Counted from the stretch's first letter, positions 42,894-55,469 are shown. The stretch is DNA of 64,000 nt from Termitomyces sp. T153 (GCA_018296165.2 JACKQL020000041.1:62001-126000); one strand, 5' to 3'. Notes: generated by a model from the sequence alone, not told the origin. Made by a program: numbers and translations.

Positions 42894-45800
42894 TCAGTTG
42901 GATCCTGTGACTTGTGGAGTTTCTTCCTGCAAATGCACACCCTGAAGATAGAGATCCTCCTCAACATTTCCTTCAGTCCTTTCTTCCCTTAGCTCTTGTA
43001 GTTTAGATGGAGTGATATCAATCCATTCTTCTATACTGGTAGGCAGCATGATGTGTTGCCTAGCCTTGTAAGGAATGACCCTAAATGCTGCCACCCTTTC
43101 TTGCCACACAGTACCATCCAACTCTGCCACTATGTAGTTGCCCCCTTTAGTTCTTGTGAGCACTACCATAGGTCCCCAATAGCGAGCAGACATCTTCCCA
43201 CTCAATGACTTGGCTGCCACCATATTCCTAACCAATACTAAGTCTTTTGGCTTGAACTTGTACTCTTTAATAGAGGTTTCATTTTCTCTTGTGAAGTTCT
43301 CTGCCCATTTCAACTTTTCCTTACTAACTCTGCTCCTCATCTCCTCCACATGCTGATAGTGCTTTGCCAATGCTTGAGCCCTGAGGCCAACTAGTTCTTC
43401 AGTAGACACTGGCCCTTCAGGCCAGTCCACTAACCAAGTTGCCTCCACTAAGTCCAATGGTAGAATAGGATGTGCTCCAGTTACTAAGAAAAAGGGGGAA
43501 CACCCAAACCTCTTTCTAACTGTGATCCTGTCTGCCCACATTACATGCCAGAAGAACCAATACCACTTGGTCTTGTCTTCACAGGCTTTATACAAGGCTT
43601 GCCTCACATCCCAATGTGGTCTTTCCATCCTTCCATTAGCTCTAGAATTATAGGGAGCAATAGTTATGCCCTGTATCCCATACTTCTTAGATAGCCAATG
43701 TACCACCTTTGTAAACTGCCCAGCATTGTCTGTCACAATGTTGCTTATGCACCCCCATCTACAGATTACTTCTTCAAATAGCCACTGCCCAATCAACTTG
43801 TGGTTGTCCTTCCTCAAAGGTCTACCTTCCATCCATGAGGTTAAAGCACACCTCCCATGTACAATATATTTACACCCATTGGAACTTGGTGTCATATGCA
43901 TGGTATCCAAGTGTATGGTTTCAAATATACTGGGAGTATAGGCTACCACAGGTTGCCTGCACACTGCCACCTTCTGACCAACTTGGCAAGCATGACAAGT
44001 GTCTATGTACCACTTTACATCTGCTTCCATTTCTGGCCACCAAAACCTTTCCTCTAACAATGCTTTAGTTGCAAAGGTCCCTCTATGGCCTAGTGCATCA
44101 TGGGCTGACTTCAACATGTACATCCTCCTGTCCTTCTCTATCACTAGCTTGTGTTTTCCTTCTTCTCCTCTTCTATAGAGCCTTCCTTTAAGGTCAAAGA
44201 AGAATTGTCTTGCAAACTTGAGAAACTGTCCTTCCTTCATCCCTAACACTTCTCTTTGTACTTTTCCAGGATGCCTAAGCCAGTCCTGTACTAGAGGCAA
44301 GAGACTGTCTAAGGTTTTCCCCTTCTCTGTTCTTCTTTCTTCTTGGTACTCTCCTACTGTAGAGGAAGAGGGTTCTTCTGGTAACAAGAGTGTAGACAAA
44401 GTTAGAACTGCCACTGGATTCAAGGTAGTTCCTGCTTTATTACTCTTCTCTTGCAACCTTAAGCCTATCCCCTGCTCCCTGTCTCTACCCAACTTCACTT
44501 CTTCTTGCACATCTTCTGGAGATGTTGCTAACAAGTAACCTCCTCTTGTGTCAATCTGGTCTATGAAGTCTTCCAACTTGAGGGGCACATGCTCCTCCCA
44601 ACCAGGTACTTTGTTAATCTCATCTGGATATTCAAAGATCATTGGTTTGGGATCATCCAATAGTGACTGATCTACAGGAGCATACTCCTCATCCCCTGGC
44701 TGCTTCTCCCTGCGAGATAAACCATCCATACTGAAAGTCTTCCCTGGGACATGCCTCAAGGTGAAGTGATACATAAGTACAGCTTCCACCCAGCGCATTA
44801 TAGTGGCATTAGGCCCAATCCCTAGATTGCTTAGCATCCCTTTCAGGTACTTAGCATCACTCTCAGCAATAAGTTTCCTGCACCCTAGTAACCAATAGCT
44901 GCTGACTTGTAAGGCTCTCATAAGACCATACAACTCCCTCTTAGGTTGTGAAAACCTGGCCTCTCTTTCATTCAGAGTGATTGACCCTAGTCTAGCACAA
45001 GTCCTTATTTTGGGATTGCTACCATCCTCCTGGAAGATACCAAATCCAACAGCCATCCAAGAAGTGTCCACTGCCAAAATTACAGCACCTTCAGACTCAT
45101 AGTCTATGGGTTTCAGGGCTGCACAACTTGCTAACCTCCTCTTCATTTCCTTCATAGCTTCCTTCTGTTCTCCTCCCCAGACAAAGGCCACATCCTCCTT
45201 GGTCAACCTATTAATAGGTTCTGAGATCTTGGCATAATCTTGGATGAACATCCTAAATGTGCCACAAGTCCCCAAAGTCTTCCTAACCTCTGAGACATTA
45301 TGACAGTCTCCCCAGCTCATGACCACTGCATATCTCTTTGTTTCTGGCTTGTGACCTTTATAGGAGCACAAGTGACCTACTACAGTTATTTCATCTGCAC
45401 ATAGCACAGACTTAATCCCTGAAAAGGTTCCTCCAGCATACTTGATGCGCTGCACAATCCTATTCACATTGTTCAGATGCTCCCATACAAAGTGCCTAAT
45501 CCCCTTGTTTTCTGCAATGGTCTCATAACCTCCTCCTTCTAGCTCATACCTAGTCTCTGGTCCTCTTATTGGAACATCATCAATGTAAGGCCAAGTGAGA
45601 TGGGGTATTTCTTCCTGCAAGATATAGGTAACATCATCATGGAATATAGGAACTGAATTAGTCCATCCCATTGGTAATGTAACCAATCTCAGAGCTCCAT
45701 AGGGTGTCTGAAAGGTTGTATAATCTCTGGACTTGGGGTCCAAAGTTCTTTCATCATATCCAACATAGAGATCACACATGCCTCCACATGCTCTTCCAGC

Positions 45801-46670
45801 AAAGTGGTTGGCTAGCTCTTCTGTAGCAGGAGGTACTCCAGAATGTGCTATTGTGACCTTGTTTAGAGGTTCCAGACTATGCACAATCCTTAGACTTTTC
45901 CCATCCTTCTTCAGAACTGCAAACCATTGTGATCTATATGAGGAATTTGACCTCTCATAAACCCCTGCTTCCAACTTCCTCTTAATCTCCTTGCACAGAT
46001 CATTGTACTTTCCAGGAGGAATGGGTCTGTTTTTCAACACCCATGGCTGGTGAGGTACTACTGGCATCACCACTGGTGGAAAGTATTCCTCTTTGAACTT
46101 CCCCTTCTGACTATCATTCCATGCAAAAGCTTCATTTTGCTGCATCATCAAGTGGTGCAGTAACTTTCTTTCTTCTGGCCATAGAAACTCCCCTTCATGT
46201 GTTTTGTCTATAATCTATTTGCACTCCTCTGTGTACCTCCCAGTAGGTCTGAATTCAGGTGGATTTGGATTCAAAGGTGGCATATTCTCTAAAGGGTCCC
46301 CAATGATATTCCTCTCTATCCTGAACTCTTCTGGTGTAGTACCTAGGACTGGCCTAACTTTCTTGGCTACAGGCTTGTACTTCCCAAACACTTGTACTGT
46401 TTCTTCCTGGCTTTTCTCCCCCCCACTCTTGAATTCTTCAGGTAGGTATCCTAGCTCCCCATTCAGATAAGCTCCTAATAACTGCCCTGTCCTTTCTCCT
46501 GCTACTCCAATGGCATGGTAAGCATACAAGAATGCATCCTTGAGTTCTTGCTGCTCAAAGCTCTTCTCCTTAACACAGTACCCCTTAATCCAGAAACCCT
46601 CCTCTTCACTGCCCTCTATCATTACTGCAGCCTCTCCTTGGTCAGGGATCAATTCCTCAAGGCTGACCCT
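42894..46670 (-). CDS. pol: E4 Pol: RT, RNase H, integrase
   Basis: The frame is open from the -1 shift site (46670) to the stop at 42894 except for one TAG at 46217-46215. The uninterrupted part is 1085 codons. RT: LPMGWTNSVPIFHDDV, then the catalytic WPYIDDVPIRGP. RNase H: ILAVDTSWMAVGFGIF. Integrase zinc region (ALGHRGTFATKALLEERFWW, then CHACQ) and core with D (HLDTMHM), D (VTDNAGQF) and E (NGRMERPH), all three acidic residues present. The post-core region DLVLVRNM and YIVAELDGT resembles the remnant at 13596-13931. No chromodomain. Codons avoid CpG: arginines visible in the DNA are AGA/AGG. If the single TAG were read through or is a recent change, the protein is complete. It would be made as a Gag-PR-Pol fusion by two -1 frameshifts. 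Confidence 0.9.
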
Positions 46671-47664
46671 TTTCCCAAGTCTTCATTTTTGTCAGGAGGT
46701 TTCTTCCCTCTCTCAAAGGTGGGTAGTGCAGTCCTCTTCCCAGTATTAGGGTCCCTGATGGTGATAATTGCACTCCCATCCTTCAAGTTCTGCACATTGC
46801 TATCTGTTGCTGTGTCAAATGACCTCCCCAGTAGTACTGTATAGGCAGGTTTCTCAAATATATGCACTTGCAAGTATATTGTGAAACCTTCAGCAAACTT
46901 GAAGGGCACATTCTTAGCCATTCCCAAAGACTCATTGACTTGTTGATTGGCACTCTCCATGTGCAGCCTTATGTCAGGATCCCAAGTTAGGCCCAAACTT
47001 AGAGCTTTGTCCAAGGCCATGCACACAATCTGAGACCCACTATCCAATATGGCTTCCACCTTGGCCTGGTCATTCACACTAGGGTACAGAGACCTTAACA
47101 CTTGCAAGTCTCTAGCCACATAGACCATTTCAGGCCTATCCCCTAGTGGAAGCTGTTCCAAGAAGGTAGCAACACAGTCTTCATGAACCACTAATCCCTT
47201 TGGAATTCCTTCTTCTTCACCTTTTGAGATATGATAACTTGGTTGAGGCAAGTCATCTATGTTGACTTGTGTCATCCCAGATTCCTCCTCACTATCCTGC
47301 ACAAAGACCTTGGCTGCTGACCATTTGGTAGCACCTTCTTTCTTTCTCCAGGTCTTCTCCAAAGCTTCCTGTATTGCTGGTACCTTCAACAGTTCCCTGG
47401 TAGAGACTGTTACTTCACTATCCTGTATTTTGCTAACAATCTCTTCCTCTTTTCTTTGCCATATTCTGGGTTGATACAAGTCTTTCTTCTCATTTTGAAA
47501 TTTTGTCACTCTGTCCCCATTAACAGCAGGCACCTGCTCAAATGGCAGACTTCCTTTTTCTATCTCTATGACCCCCCTTTGCCTTCTTAGATCACTCTCA
47601 GGTGGTAGTGGTGTCCTCAATTCAGGCTGGACCTTGCCATCTACCACTCTCCTTGAGTTCTCTA
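46649..47664 (-). CDS. pro: E4 protease frame (middle frame)
   Basis: Entered by a -1 shift at 47671-47665. About 200 residues of charged linker precede a retropepsin domain with AILDSGSQIVCMALDKAL and a downstream YTVLLGRSF segment, the expected protease core. It ends in TGA at 46651, 19 nt after the second slippery site at 46676-46670. No independent ATG near the frame start was found, which supports expression by frameshift. Confidence 0.85.
46670..46676 (-). promoter_or_regulatory. Second -1 frameshift site (pro to pol)
   Basis: Minus-strand G GGA AAA in the zero frame TTG-GGA-AAA-GGG, the canonical X-XXY-YYZ heptamer. A -1 slip leads exactly into the pol frame, and the protease frame stops shortly after at 46651. 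Confidence 0.75.
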
Positions 47665-48939
47665 AAAACCCTCCTGTTTCTGCTGCTGGGTGCCCCTCTC
47701 ATAAACCTGACTCCTAGTGGTTATCAAGCTTGACACCAAGTTCTGCAATTCCTCTATCTTCTTCTCCAAGTCTTCTTTCTCTTTGGGGACTGCCTGCACA
47801 TAAGTAGCTACACTTGGCATAGTTACTGAGGGTTCTTCTACCCAACCATAGAAGGCTGCAGCTTTTGGATCCATGATGGTATTGACCCTTTCTTTAGGAG
47901 GCACATTAGGTGGACTCCTGGGAATAGGATCCCCAGAAGGTAATCTAGGCCTGCCTTCAAAAAGAATGAGCTTTCCCTCTTGGAGTTGAGTTTTGAGGTA
48001 TCCACAATCATTGGTATAATGTCCTAGCTCCCAACAATGATAACAATTTATCCCAGCAGCTGTATTGCTGTTGCCTTGGAACTGCATGGTCTGCAGAGTC
48101 TGTGCAGGCACCCCAATCCTATTCTGCAGTCCCCCTTGCACAGAAGTCTGACTTTTTGCCTTCCACTCATTGTTCATGGTCTGCATAAATCCCCTCAAGC
48201 TACTCATCTCTTCTCCCAAAGCCATAACTCCATCCTGAAGGTTGGCTAACCTTCCCTCAGTCTCCAAATCAGCCTCCTGCTTAACCTTGATCATCCCTGA
48301 CCTTCTTTCTTTTGTAGCTTCTTCACTCCTGAAGGAAGTTCCAGAGTCTACTAAAATAGCCACTATATTTATGACTTCTTTCAGATCAAATCTGTCATCT
48401 TTGTGTCTCTTCCTGTTAACATCACTATAATGTCCATATTTCTGTAATGCTTGGGCCAAGATGAGCTCCCTGAATGCTGGAGTAAAGCATTTAGTGAATT
48501 TCTCCACCAGTGCTCCATTCCCCAATACTCCTGTCAACTTCTTGGCCTCTGCTCTGAACTTCCTGATAAGTGCATAAAACTCTTCTGTGTCATTCTGACT
48601 TAATCTGGCATGCTCTTTGCAGATCTTGTCAAGCATGGCCACACTTCCTTCTTCAGATATTGCTTCTGGATAAGAACTCTGCACTTCTTTGACAAAGGTC
48701 TCCCAGCTTGATCCATCACTAAAACTGTCCAACCCTCTCCATTCACTGTCCATTTCTGCATCCACATACTCTGTTACTTTTTCCTTTCTTTCTTCATCAT
48801 CATTTATTCCTGCAGCCTTGAAGAGGCTTTCCATCTTCCAGATGAAGCGGCAGACTTCTGATGGCTGAGTATGAGTGAAGCGAGGTGCATCACAGCTTGT
48901 AGACAGTGGTAACTTCTGTTTTGGAACTTCTGCTGGCAT
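47662..48939 (-). CDS. gag: E4 Gag
   Basis: 425 residues from the ATG at 48939 (the frame is open to 49206 without another ATG). The middle part has the retrotransposon gag fold signature (FIWKMESLFKAAGI, then FYALIRKFRAEAKKL). The zinc knuckle is CYHCWELGHYTNDC (about 48042-48001, C-x2-C-x4-H-x4-C). A C-terminal coiled coil (KEKEDLEKKIEELQNLVSSL) precedes the stop TAG at 47664-47662, which directly follows the slippery heptamer. Intact. Confidence 0.9.
   Translation of the reverse strand: MPAEVPKQKLPLSTSCDAPRFTHTQPSEVCRFIWKMESLFKAAGINDDEERKEKVTEYVDAEMDSEWRGLDSFSDGSSWETFVKEVQSSYPEAISEEGSVAMLDKICKEHARLSQNDTEEFYALIRKFRAEAKKLTGVLGNGALVEKFTKCFTPAFRELILAQALQKYGHYSDVNRKRHKDDRFDLKEVINIVAILVDSGTSFRSEEATKERRSGMIKVKQEADLETEGRLANLQDGVMALGEEMSSLRGFMQTMNNEWKAKSQTSVQGGLQNRIGVPAQTLQTMQFQGNSNTAAGINCYHCWELGHYTNDCGYLKTQLQEGKLILFEGRPRLPSGDPIPRSPPNVPPKERVNTIMDPKAAAFYGWVEEPSVTMPSVATYVQAVPKEKEDLEKKIEELQNLVSSLITTRSQVYERGTQQQKQEGF
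47665..47671 (-). promoter_or_regulatory. First -1 frameshift site (gag to pro)
   Basis: Minus-strand G GGT TTT in the zero frame GAG-GGT-TTT-TAG: a canonical heptamer whose next codon is the gag stop. A -1 slip opens the protease frame. Confidence 0.78.
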
Positions 48940-49260
48940 GTTGAATGTTTGATTTTGTAATGTTGATGTATTGTGATTTTTAGTGGTCTTCTTTCTGCTT
49001 GCTCTTAAGATTTGTTCAGGGTCCCCAACACTAGTTAGATTGAGTGCTTTAGTCTTGTTGCTGTGGGTTGTGGGCTTGTGAACTTGCTCTGTAGTGTTGA
49101 CCCTTTGCTTTGGCACTGTTCTCTTCAGTCTTTCTGGGGTAGACCCTCTTGGTGCAAATGATATTTTGATTTTAGCTTGATGTGTGAACCCTGCTTGCTG
49201 GTCCACAAAGTTTTGAACTTGATAACAGTGCTTCTTCTTGTAAACTTTCTAAGCCAAAGC

Positions 49261-49278
49261 CCCTTGCAGTGGGCTCCA
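49261..49278 (-). other. E4 primer-binding site, tRNA type
   Basis: Two bases after the LTR edge the minus strand reads TGGAGCCCACTGCAAGGG. A TGG start at +2 is typical of tRNA-primed elements. No complementary segment near the LTR transcript start was found, so unlike E1-E3 this element does not look self-primed. The tRNA cannot be named from sequence alone. Confidence 0.6.
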
Positions 49279-49280
49279 GA

Positions 49281-49392
49281 TGTAGTACTGGGTTGGAGTA
49301 ATACTGATAGTTCTGAGGCTTTCTTGAAGACTTAGGCAGTCTACTCCAATTCCACACTGCTGTCTTGATGAATGCTTGAAGTTGAAGGGGTT
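49281..49392 (-). repeat. E4 5' LTR, inner piece (112 bp)
   Basis: Matches 41579-41690 with two differences; cut precisely where E5 begins. Confidence 0.95.
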
Positions 49393-52300
49393 CTCATCCC
49401 TCCTCACCAACTGCCTCATTCTTGTTGCTAGTAAGTCCTCTGTCGATGTTACTTTATCCCAGTCGAGAACCTCCCAAGTCATGTCCATAATATCGAACGC
49501 AAAATATGGATGCCAACCATATAGAAGAAAGTACAGTGAATACCCAGTCATCCGAGATGTAGTTGTCTGCATAGCCAGAAGCCCAGCCTCCACAAAAAGT
49601 GGCCATTTGTTGGAGTCCCTTCCACATGCTTTTAGAATTGAATTGCATAACGTTTTGTGGCCTCTCTCGACGATCCCATTTCCCTCCAGATGGTAAGGCG
49701 AAGAAACAATCACTGTGACCCCATATTGTCGATACACGTATTCTGCTGTGCCTAGGAATTCTTTTCCTCCATCAGTAATAAATGCTGGGATATGGCCAAA
49801 CCAACAGATAATATCTTCATACATGAATCTTCCCCATGCTACCAAATCAGCTTTTCTTGATGCTCTTGCTTCTGGCCAACCTATTGCTGGTTCCATCCCT
49901 TGCAACAAATACTTTTTCACCCCATGTCCATCTCCCATATGAATGGTATCCAAGCAAAAATATTGCAGTACAGCTGCACTCCATGTTGGCGAGAACACCA
50001 CTTTTGGCCTGTTTTGAGATCGAAGCTGACATATGTTGCATGACCGAACAAAGTATGCCACATCATCATATAAGTTCGGCCAATAGAATCTGTCGCTCAA
50101 AGTCTTGTATGTCGCATCTCATCCTCAGTGTCCTGCATCGTTGTGAGCTTCTGCCATCAACTTCACCCTCTTCCCCTTGCCCTCTACTACCAACCTCGAC
50201 TGCCTCCCTTTTGTCGGTACTAACCATAGTCAATTGTCGTACACAAAAAACCTCTTTGTTGATTTGATAAACGCCTTTCTTTTGCTCTCTGTCTTGCACC
50301 TGACTGGCACCACAAACTCCTCCAAGTACCTCTGAATTTCTACCCAAATCCCTTCCGGCTCCTTATCCTTCACTCCAAACTTGTGCTTTGCACACACCGA
50401 CTCCCTTTCGTCCTTCTCTACCTCCTCCTGTTTTGTCTTTTCCTCCTTTATTGGCCCCTCATTACCCACCCCACAAACCAATACTTCCATTGTCACCACC
50501 TCTCCCTCCCAAAGAACCTCAACCTCTTTTTGTACCTGATTTTTCCGTCTCATCAACTCTGTACCCAAACAAGTCAGCGACGCAGTTGAACTTAGTAACG
50601 ATCGTTTGAGAAGAGAGCTCATTTGATAATTTTCTTTGTTGACATTCATCAAACTCCATTCCTCTTCCCTTGAATCCCCTAATCTGGTATTCGCCTCCGT
50701 TTTGAACAAAGCCATGTACATTGCCATTGTGCTCAAAACATATGTCGCATATGGAGTCGACGGTGTTTGCCTGATATGTATTCCTAAATCCTGGAAGGTC
50801 TTTGTCCCCATCTCCGGTTTCCTTTCATTATTAAGAGCCCATGCCGAAGCCCTATTCACAAATCGAACAAGTGATCCACACCCCCACCCCACAAACTGAT
50901 CCAGGAACTCCTCCACATCTGATTCCACTGAATCTTCTTCAGCCCTTCTCCTTCTCGACAATCCATCTGGCCCTTGGTGCGACTGAGCTGGAACATGATG
51001 TATGGAAAAATCAAACAAGGTGATGTAGAGAATCCATCAAGTCATTGGCACATTTGGTAGGTCTGGATTCTGGATCATTTCCATCAAGAACTTTGCGTCG
51101 ACATCCACCCTGAAATGGACTCCCCATACCCTGTGCCTCAATGCTTTCAACGCTTGAAATAATCCATACAGTTTGCACTTTGGTTGGGAATATCTTGACT
51201 CTGTCTCGTTAAATGTGCATGATCCAAACAACGTGGGCTTCTTCTCTTTACCTTGATATTGCTGCAAGATCCACCCAGACCCATTCTTGCATGAATCCAC
51301 CCCCACCACAACTAATCCATCCATATCCTTCTCTTGTAATGTCTCCGTCTTTGCATGTTTCTGGGCTGCTTCATAGTCAATCACAATCAGAACAGGTGCC
51401 ATGGTAATTAGCCTCTTCAATGTGTCCATCGATTCTTCTTCTTCTTTGCCAAAATAAAATTCCTTTTCCAGACCCCTTGTCAGCATTGTGAGAGGCTTCA
51501 CGATCAGCAAAAAATTCCTTATTCATTTCCGTCCCACTCCTGCCGTTCCTAAGAAGGATCTAATATCCATCACCTCCAGAGGCCTTGGCCATTTCTCAAT
51601 CCTTGAAACGAGCCCTTGTTCCAAGTGCCACCCTTTTAAAGATACAACTGTCCTCACGATATTCAACATCAGTGTTGCCAAAATTAACTTCTTCCCTGAC
51701 ACCGTTATCCCAGCCTCTATAAACCACGCAAAAAACTGATCCAATGTTGTCACATACTCGTAAATTGCTCTTCTTATTCCTGGCCCAACTTCTTCGTTTT
51801 CATACCACAATCCTGGTCCCATTACTCCTACATCATCAACAAACCCATTCCCAGTTGGTGGTACCGCTTCTTTCTCTTCCCGTATTACATGGTCAACACA
51901 CTTTTGGAACTCTGGCATCAAATTTGTTGCTCCCTGTGGCAGAGTAGTCCCCCGCCTTGCCCCCAGAATACATCCAAACATTGTAAGTGGTCTTGACCTC
52001 ATTGCTAATCGTCTCCCGTCATACCCTGCAAACAGGTCACACAACCCATACACCACTCTTCCCACAAATCCTTCTGCAAAGTTATCGACTCGAGGAGGTG
52101 AGGCCGCGTCTCAAATGGTTACTTTATTCAACTCTTGAACATCTTGAACTATTTGGATCCCATTTTTCTTTGCCACAGCAAAAATCCTAGACCTATACAA
52201 TGCTGTCGATGCTTCAAATTTCCCCGCTCTTTCTTGTTCCAACAACGCCTCCCTGACCTGATTCTCTATTGCCTTTGGGATCCAAATCGGTTGTTGTACC

Positions 52301-52599
52301 CAGGGAGTATGTTTGATCACTGGAATTTTGTAGTCATCAAAATACTTTGGTGAAAATGTTCCTCTTTCTGAATCTTCAAATGCTAATGCTTCCTCCCTTC
52401 TCCCAACCACATATACTAACAGATCCCTTTCCCTTTTGGTCAAAAATCCCATTGGAATCCTATTAATGATCTGGTCGAGCCTTTCTTTTGATAATTTTGG
52501 CAAATACACAAAGTCCTTCAAGTAGGGCGGATCTAATGGTAGGGGCGACAATATAGGCAAGATAATAGGGTGGAAGACTTGTCCCTCCACGTTCAGCAT
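49393..52599 (-). pseudogene. E5 Pol, interrupted by TGA codons and truncated
   Basis: RT begins near 52599 (RIFAVAKKNGIQIVQDVQEL), catalytic FVDDVGVMGPG near 51840; RNase H near 51310 (VVVGVDSCKNGSGWI) and YGLFQALKALRHRVWG; connection (HVPAQSHQGPDGLSRR); integrase zinc region (YFVRSCNICQLRS) and core with D (CLDTIHMG), D (FITDGGKEF) and E (NGIVERGHK). In-frame TGA at 52113, 51525, 51039, 50232 and a pair near 50125. Most are readable as former CGA; 51525 more likely from TGG. The frame ends by fusion to E4 LTR sequence at 49393 before the end of the integrase C-terminus. Confidence 0.85.
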
Positions 52600-53210
52600 A
52601 TAGCTTGGAACTGGTCAAACCTTTCTATCCACAGGTTTGTACTTTGTTCATCTTTGCAACATGCTTGTCAACCTGATCAACCCATTTCCACTCTCCCCAA
52701 ACACCCGTTTTGTCCATGTTGTTACACGATGACCCCCACTTTTTGGTGCTACCCATGCAAATCTTCTCAAAATCCCGTCATATGACTCTGGTGGATCTCT
52801 TTCCTCTTCCTTGCTCTCATTGCTTCCCTCATTTCCTCCCATCCCATTCACTCCATATGTCCCAACCAATGCCAACAAGCTCCTTCCAAGGCAAGGAATG
52901 GATGCGGTCTGTATCACAGACCCTGGCTCTGCATCCATCTTCAGTTTTCCATCTCCTCATTGTGTTCACTCTCTTCCACTGGTTCATGTCAACATTTTAT
53001 GCGAGATGGTCCAGACTCCACTTCCAATGTCGCCTTGTTTCTTTCTGCATTTGGCATCATCAAAGGAATTGATATGGTAGCTCAGTCTCCTTTGTACCCC
53101 TCTTGCCAGACCCTCATCACCATTCCACCTGGACGATCGTACTGGATGCATGCAGTATACCACTGCAGCCATGGTTGCCCTAGGATTACGTTGCCTGCCC
53201 CTTCTGACCC

Positions 53211-55469
53211 TCATACCGCTCCATTTACAAAGAAATGGTGATCGAACACATGTCCTCCAATCCTGACCGGCACATCCCTTGCACACCCCTTCAACCTCAC
53301 TGGGTCTCCATGTATTCCTTTTAACAACCATCGCATTCCATCCAAGTCCAATGACAGCTGTGTTTTCTCGTAGAGATACCCTGGACATAGGTTCAGTTCC
53401 GAGCCCGTATCGACTATAAACATTGTTTTCACTCCTCTGAAGGTTCCCTCTATCTTTCCCGTTACCATTGCAAAAAGTGGCATTGGGCTTTTATGCATTT
53501 TGACTGCCGACGCATAATGTACTTTGATTGCCTCTTCCGTAATTGTGTCCGGGTTGTACTCCATTTCCACTTTTGACTCAATGTATCTTCCTTCCTCTTC
53601 TTCATCTTCATTATTCACACACTCGCATGTTTCCTCTCCATTTTCCACATTCCCTGCTTTACTCAACATCACAGGCTTATCCATATATTCATGACGAATC
53701 TTTGTTATATTTGCCATCTGCTTTTGAAATTCCGGTGAACACCCCAAGAATTGTCCCACTGTCATCGTGATCATCATTTGGTCCAGTAGCTGCATTTCAA
53801 GAGCGTCCAAGTCCATTCTTTCCTGAACAGTAGATGTAATATAGTATATCGGCTGGGTCCTTCTACCCTTATTACTTTCTCCCTCACTCCTTTCTTTTAT
53901 CTTCCTTTTTACTCCTTCTCGCGTATTTTGGGTCAGAGGCATTGGATGCTGGGGCATCCTTGCTTCGTGAGGTCTCAGAGCTGTCGTTGTCCTTCTCTCA
54001 TCAACCACAGACACATCCTTCTCCACCTCTCCCTCCTTCCGCATCTGTTCATTGCTTGTAGCAGGAATTTTTATTGTCAGCGGATGCTTTTTCAGATCAA
54101 AATGTGTGTCCTCCTTCTGAGTGCATGAAGCCAGCTGCACAAATGCCCTCCAAGCCAGGGTTTTTTCTACTGTCAATATTCCCAATGACCCATCCGTCAA
54201 CACATCTTTTCCATCAAGTTGCAACCCTGCCAAACTTGCCTTTGCCATATGTGGCGGCGTATCCCTCCTCTCCATAGTCTTCCCATTATTTTCCAACTTA
54301 GCCCTCCTCATGTTTCTGATCTTCATTGCCACCCCTCCTGCTTCATTTGTCAGCACTGGCAACTCCTCCCCGTCCATCATCACTATCCTTCCCTTCAAAT
54401 CGTACTTGATTATATTTTCGTTGAGGAGTCTATGCATCTCTGGGCAATGGTTGTACCCAATCGGATGTTCATCTGGACATTGACATCCTCCCATTCTACA
54501 CCAATGTTTTGTCGCATTTATTCCCCATCCATCCCTTGCTGATCCACAGTTCCTTGACACTTCCGCTACTACAATCCTCAATTGCTCCATTCCTCTCATC
54601 AATTCCTCAATCTTCCCTTCTGACCCTTTTGTTGACGACACAATTTTCACAGATGGTTCTTCAGTAAAAGCGACGGACTTCTTTTTCTCCTTTCTCTTAT
54701 CCTTCTTTGTCGACATTTTTCCCCGTTCTTCTTCCTCTTCATCCATTCCGCTGGATTCTGCCTCATCATCCAAGTCCACTTCTGACAACTCAACATCAAT
54801 ATCTGTTTCGTCAAATTCCGCCCTCAACCATTTCAACTGTTCCTCTACCTTCAGTGGGTTCATTGTCTTTTGATTGACTGTTGGCTTCTTCTTCCTTACT
54901 CATCTTCTCAATGCTTCTGGGGTTCCTCGATAAAAACACAAGTTCAAGTTGCTTTCGAGAATCTGCTTAGGTTGTCGAATCAGGGGGTTGGAGAGTCGTT
55001 TAAACATTCAATAGTATTCGTCCACGTCTTGAATGAGAGTTATTTTTCCCAACGTCCCATGTTTTTTTGTCCAAGCCCTCAATTTGTCAGCGCTCATTTT
55101 CGGTGGAAGGTCGTTCGACCCATACAGGTCTATAAGCATTGTTCTCACCACCACCCAATCACTCCCAACCAATTCCAGAGCATTTTCGATAACATGTCGT
55201 ACTTTCTTTGAGCAATATCGTGGCACATAACTGGGAAGGTGAGCATGTATTACTTTTGCCCTATCTGCATGCTGCTTGAGCGAGTCTAGGAAGTCCTGAA
55301 CCCTTTCTCCATCAAAATACAGTGCATGCTTGTCATAGGGAATTGGCATTGGTACCACCATATTCACACTCCCCGACACTGATGACAGACTCAACGACAA
55401 CGGCAGCCCCAATCCTATTTCCAATCCCTCTCCTTCCATCAATCCTAATCCTTCTTTTCCATCCATCAT
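53211..55469 (-). pseudogene. E5 Gag and protease
   Basis: One reading frame with TGA at 55010-55008, another near 54900 and the last at 53213-53211. The Gag N-terminal region contains the fold segment HALYFDGERVQDFLDSL. An unusual Cys/His cluster, CRMGGCQCPDEHPIGYNHC (near 54500-54440), replaces a simple zinc knuckle. An acidic coiled region precedes it. The protease signature MFIVDTGSELNLC lies near 53420. Between 53210 and 52600 the frame is further broken. Confidence 0.8.

Noticed and set aside
49376..54542. Plus-strand frames of 60-140 codons opposite E4 and E5
   Set aside because: Shadows of the minus-strand gag and pol frames; none has a motif.
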